DNA of 7,854 bases, from positions 1-7,854 of the forward strand of contig JAIUYC010000139.1 of NCBI GenBank assembly GCA_020216575.1, in the 5' to 3' direction. This document shows positions 7,791-7,854 of the stretch, piece by piece. Within the stretch, counting starts at the first letter, position 1; each line of letters opens with the position of its first letter. The DNA is from Coleofasciculus sp. S288 (GTDB lineage: Bacteria; Cyanobacteriota; Cyanobacteriia; Cyanobacteriales; Coleofasciculaceae). The position numbers were made by a program, and so were the translations under genes. Under the pieces are notes generated by a model that made no database searches, was not told the DNA's origin, and worked only from the letters and a program-made list of their open reading frames with translations.

Positions 7791-7840
7791 GTAATACGCC
7801 AAAAATATAGATTGTTTTTGTAATACGCAAAAATTATAGA
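7791..7840 (+). repeat. Two-copy 21-bp direct repeat with 29-bp period
   Basis: Copies at 7791-7811 and 7820-7840 both begin GTAATACGC and end TATAGA, matching at 19 of 21 positions by hand count. An 8-bp spacer separates them. The array may continue past the window edge, which cuts 14 bases later; no third copy starts in those bases. Possible roles include a regulator site for the next gene, a dispersed repeat family or the edge of a mobile element. The sequence alone does not decide. Confidence 0.75.
7812..7840 (+). promoter_or_regulatory. Possible sigma-70 promoter reading out of the window
   Basis: TTGTTT (7812-7817) and TATAGA (7835-7840) are separated by exactly 17 bases. The boxes match the consensus at 3 of 6 and 4 of 6 positions. 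The -10-like box is the end of the second direct-repeat copy. In AT-rich DNA such matches arise by chance, so this is only a candidate. Confidence 0.2.
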
Positions 7841-7854
7841 CAGCTTGATCTAAC

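Larger units (their letters stand above)
7742..7854. other. AT-rich 3' flank of gene 2
   Basis: No gene is visible in these 113 bases. GTTTT (7754-7758) can pair with AAAAC (7769-7773), a weak all-AT-type stem unlikely to terminate transcription well. A two-copy direct repeat occupies 7791-7840. TTTTTG (7815-7820) and CAAAAA (7828-7833) form a 6-bp hairpin around TAATACG. Confidence 0.5.

Overview
The window most likely comes from a cyanobacterium, probably a filamentous or multicellular one. That judgement rests on protein style: an N-terminal filamentous-haemagglutinin secretion domain, a Gly/Asn-rich right-handed beta-helix body, an LLMRR...DPSRGL segment and a Cys...GRGG-P-x-P tail are the pattern I know from the large cyanobacterial haemagglutinin-like exoproteins. 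No ribosomal RNA, tRNA or housekeeping gene is present to fix the species.

Layout. Bases 1-3186 hold the first exoprotein gene on the plus strand. It is cut by the left window edge, so only the end of its signal peptide is visible. Bases 3187-3484 (298 bp) are a spacer with weak hairpins after gene 1 and two overlapping inverted repeats before gene 2. Bases 3509-7741 (ATG start; a GTG at 3485 is the alternative) hold a second, complete and longer paralogue on the same strand. Bases 7742-7854 are an AT-rich 3' flank with a two-copy 21-bp direct repeat and a possible promoter pointing out of the window. I see no minus-strand genes, RNA genes, CRISPR array or insertion sequence.

How the genes relate. 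Both proteins look like TpsA-type passengers of a two-partner (type Vb) secretion system: Sec export, then outer-membrane passage through a TpsB/Omp85-family pore using the N-terminal domain. No TpsB gene is in the window, so the partner must be encoded elsewhere. The two genes share closely similar ends (about 85% nucleotide identity in a hand-counted N-terminal stretch; a nearly matching C-terminal tail) but have unalignable middles. Gene 1 has an AT-rich core with a proline-rich, Cys-Cys-containing insertion. Gene 2 has a different central module followed by about 20 short repeats, some arranged as a three-unit higher-order repeat.

I did not find a clearly new biological system. The most interesting features are the mosaic architecture of the pair, the higher-order repeat with Arg/Pro loops, the terminal cysteine pair, and the small repeat elements in the non-coding DNA.
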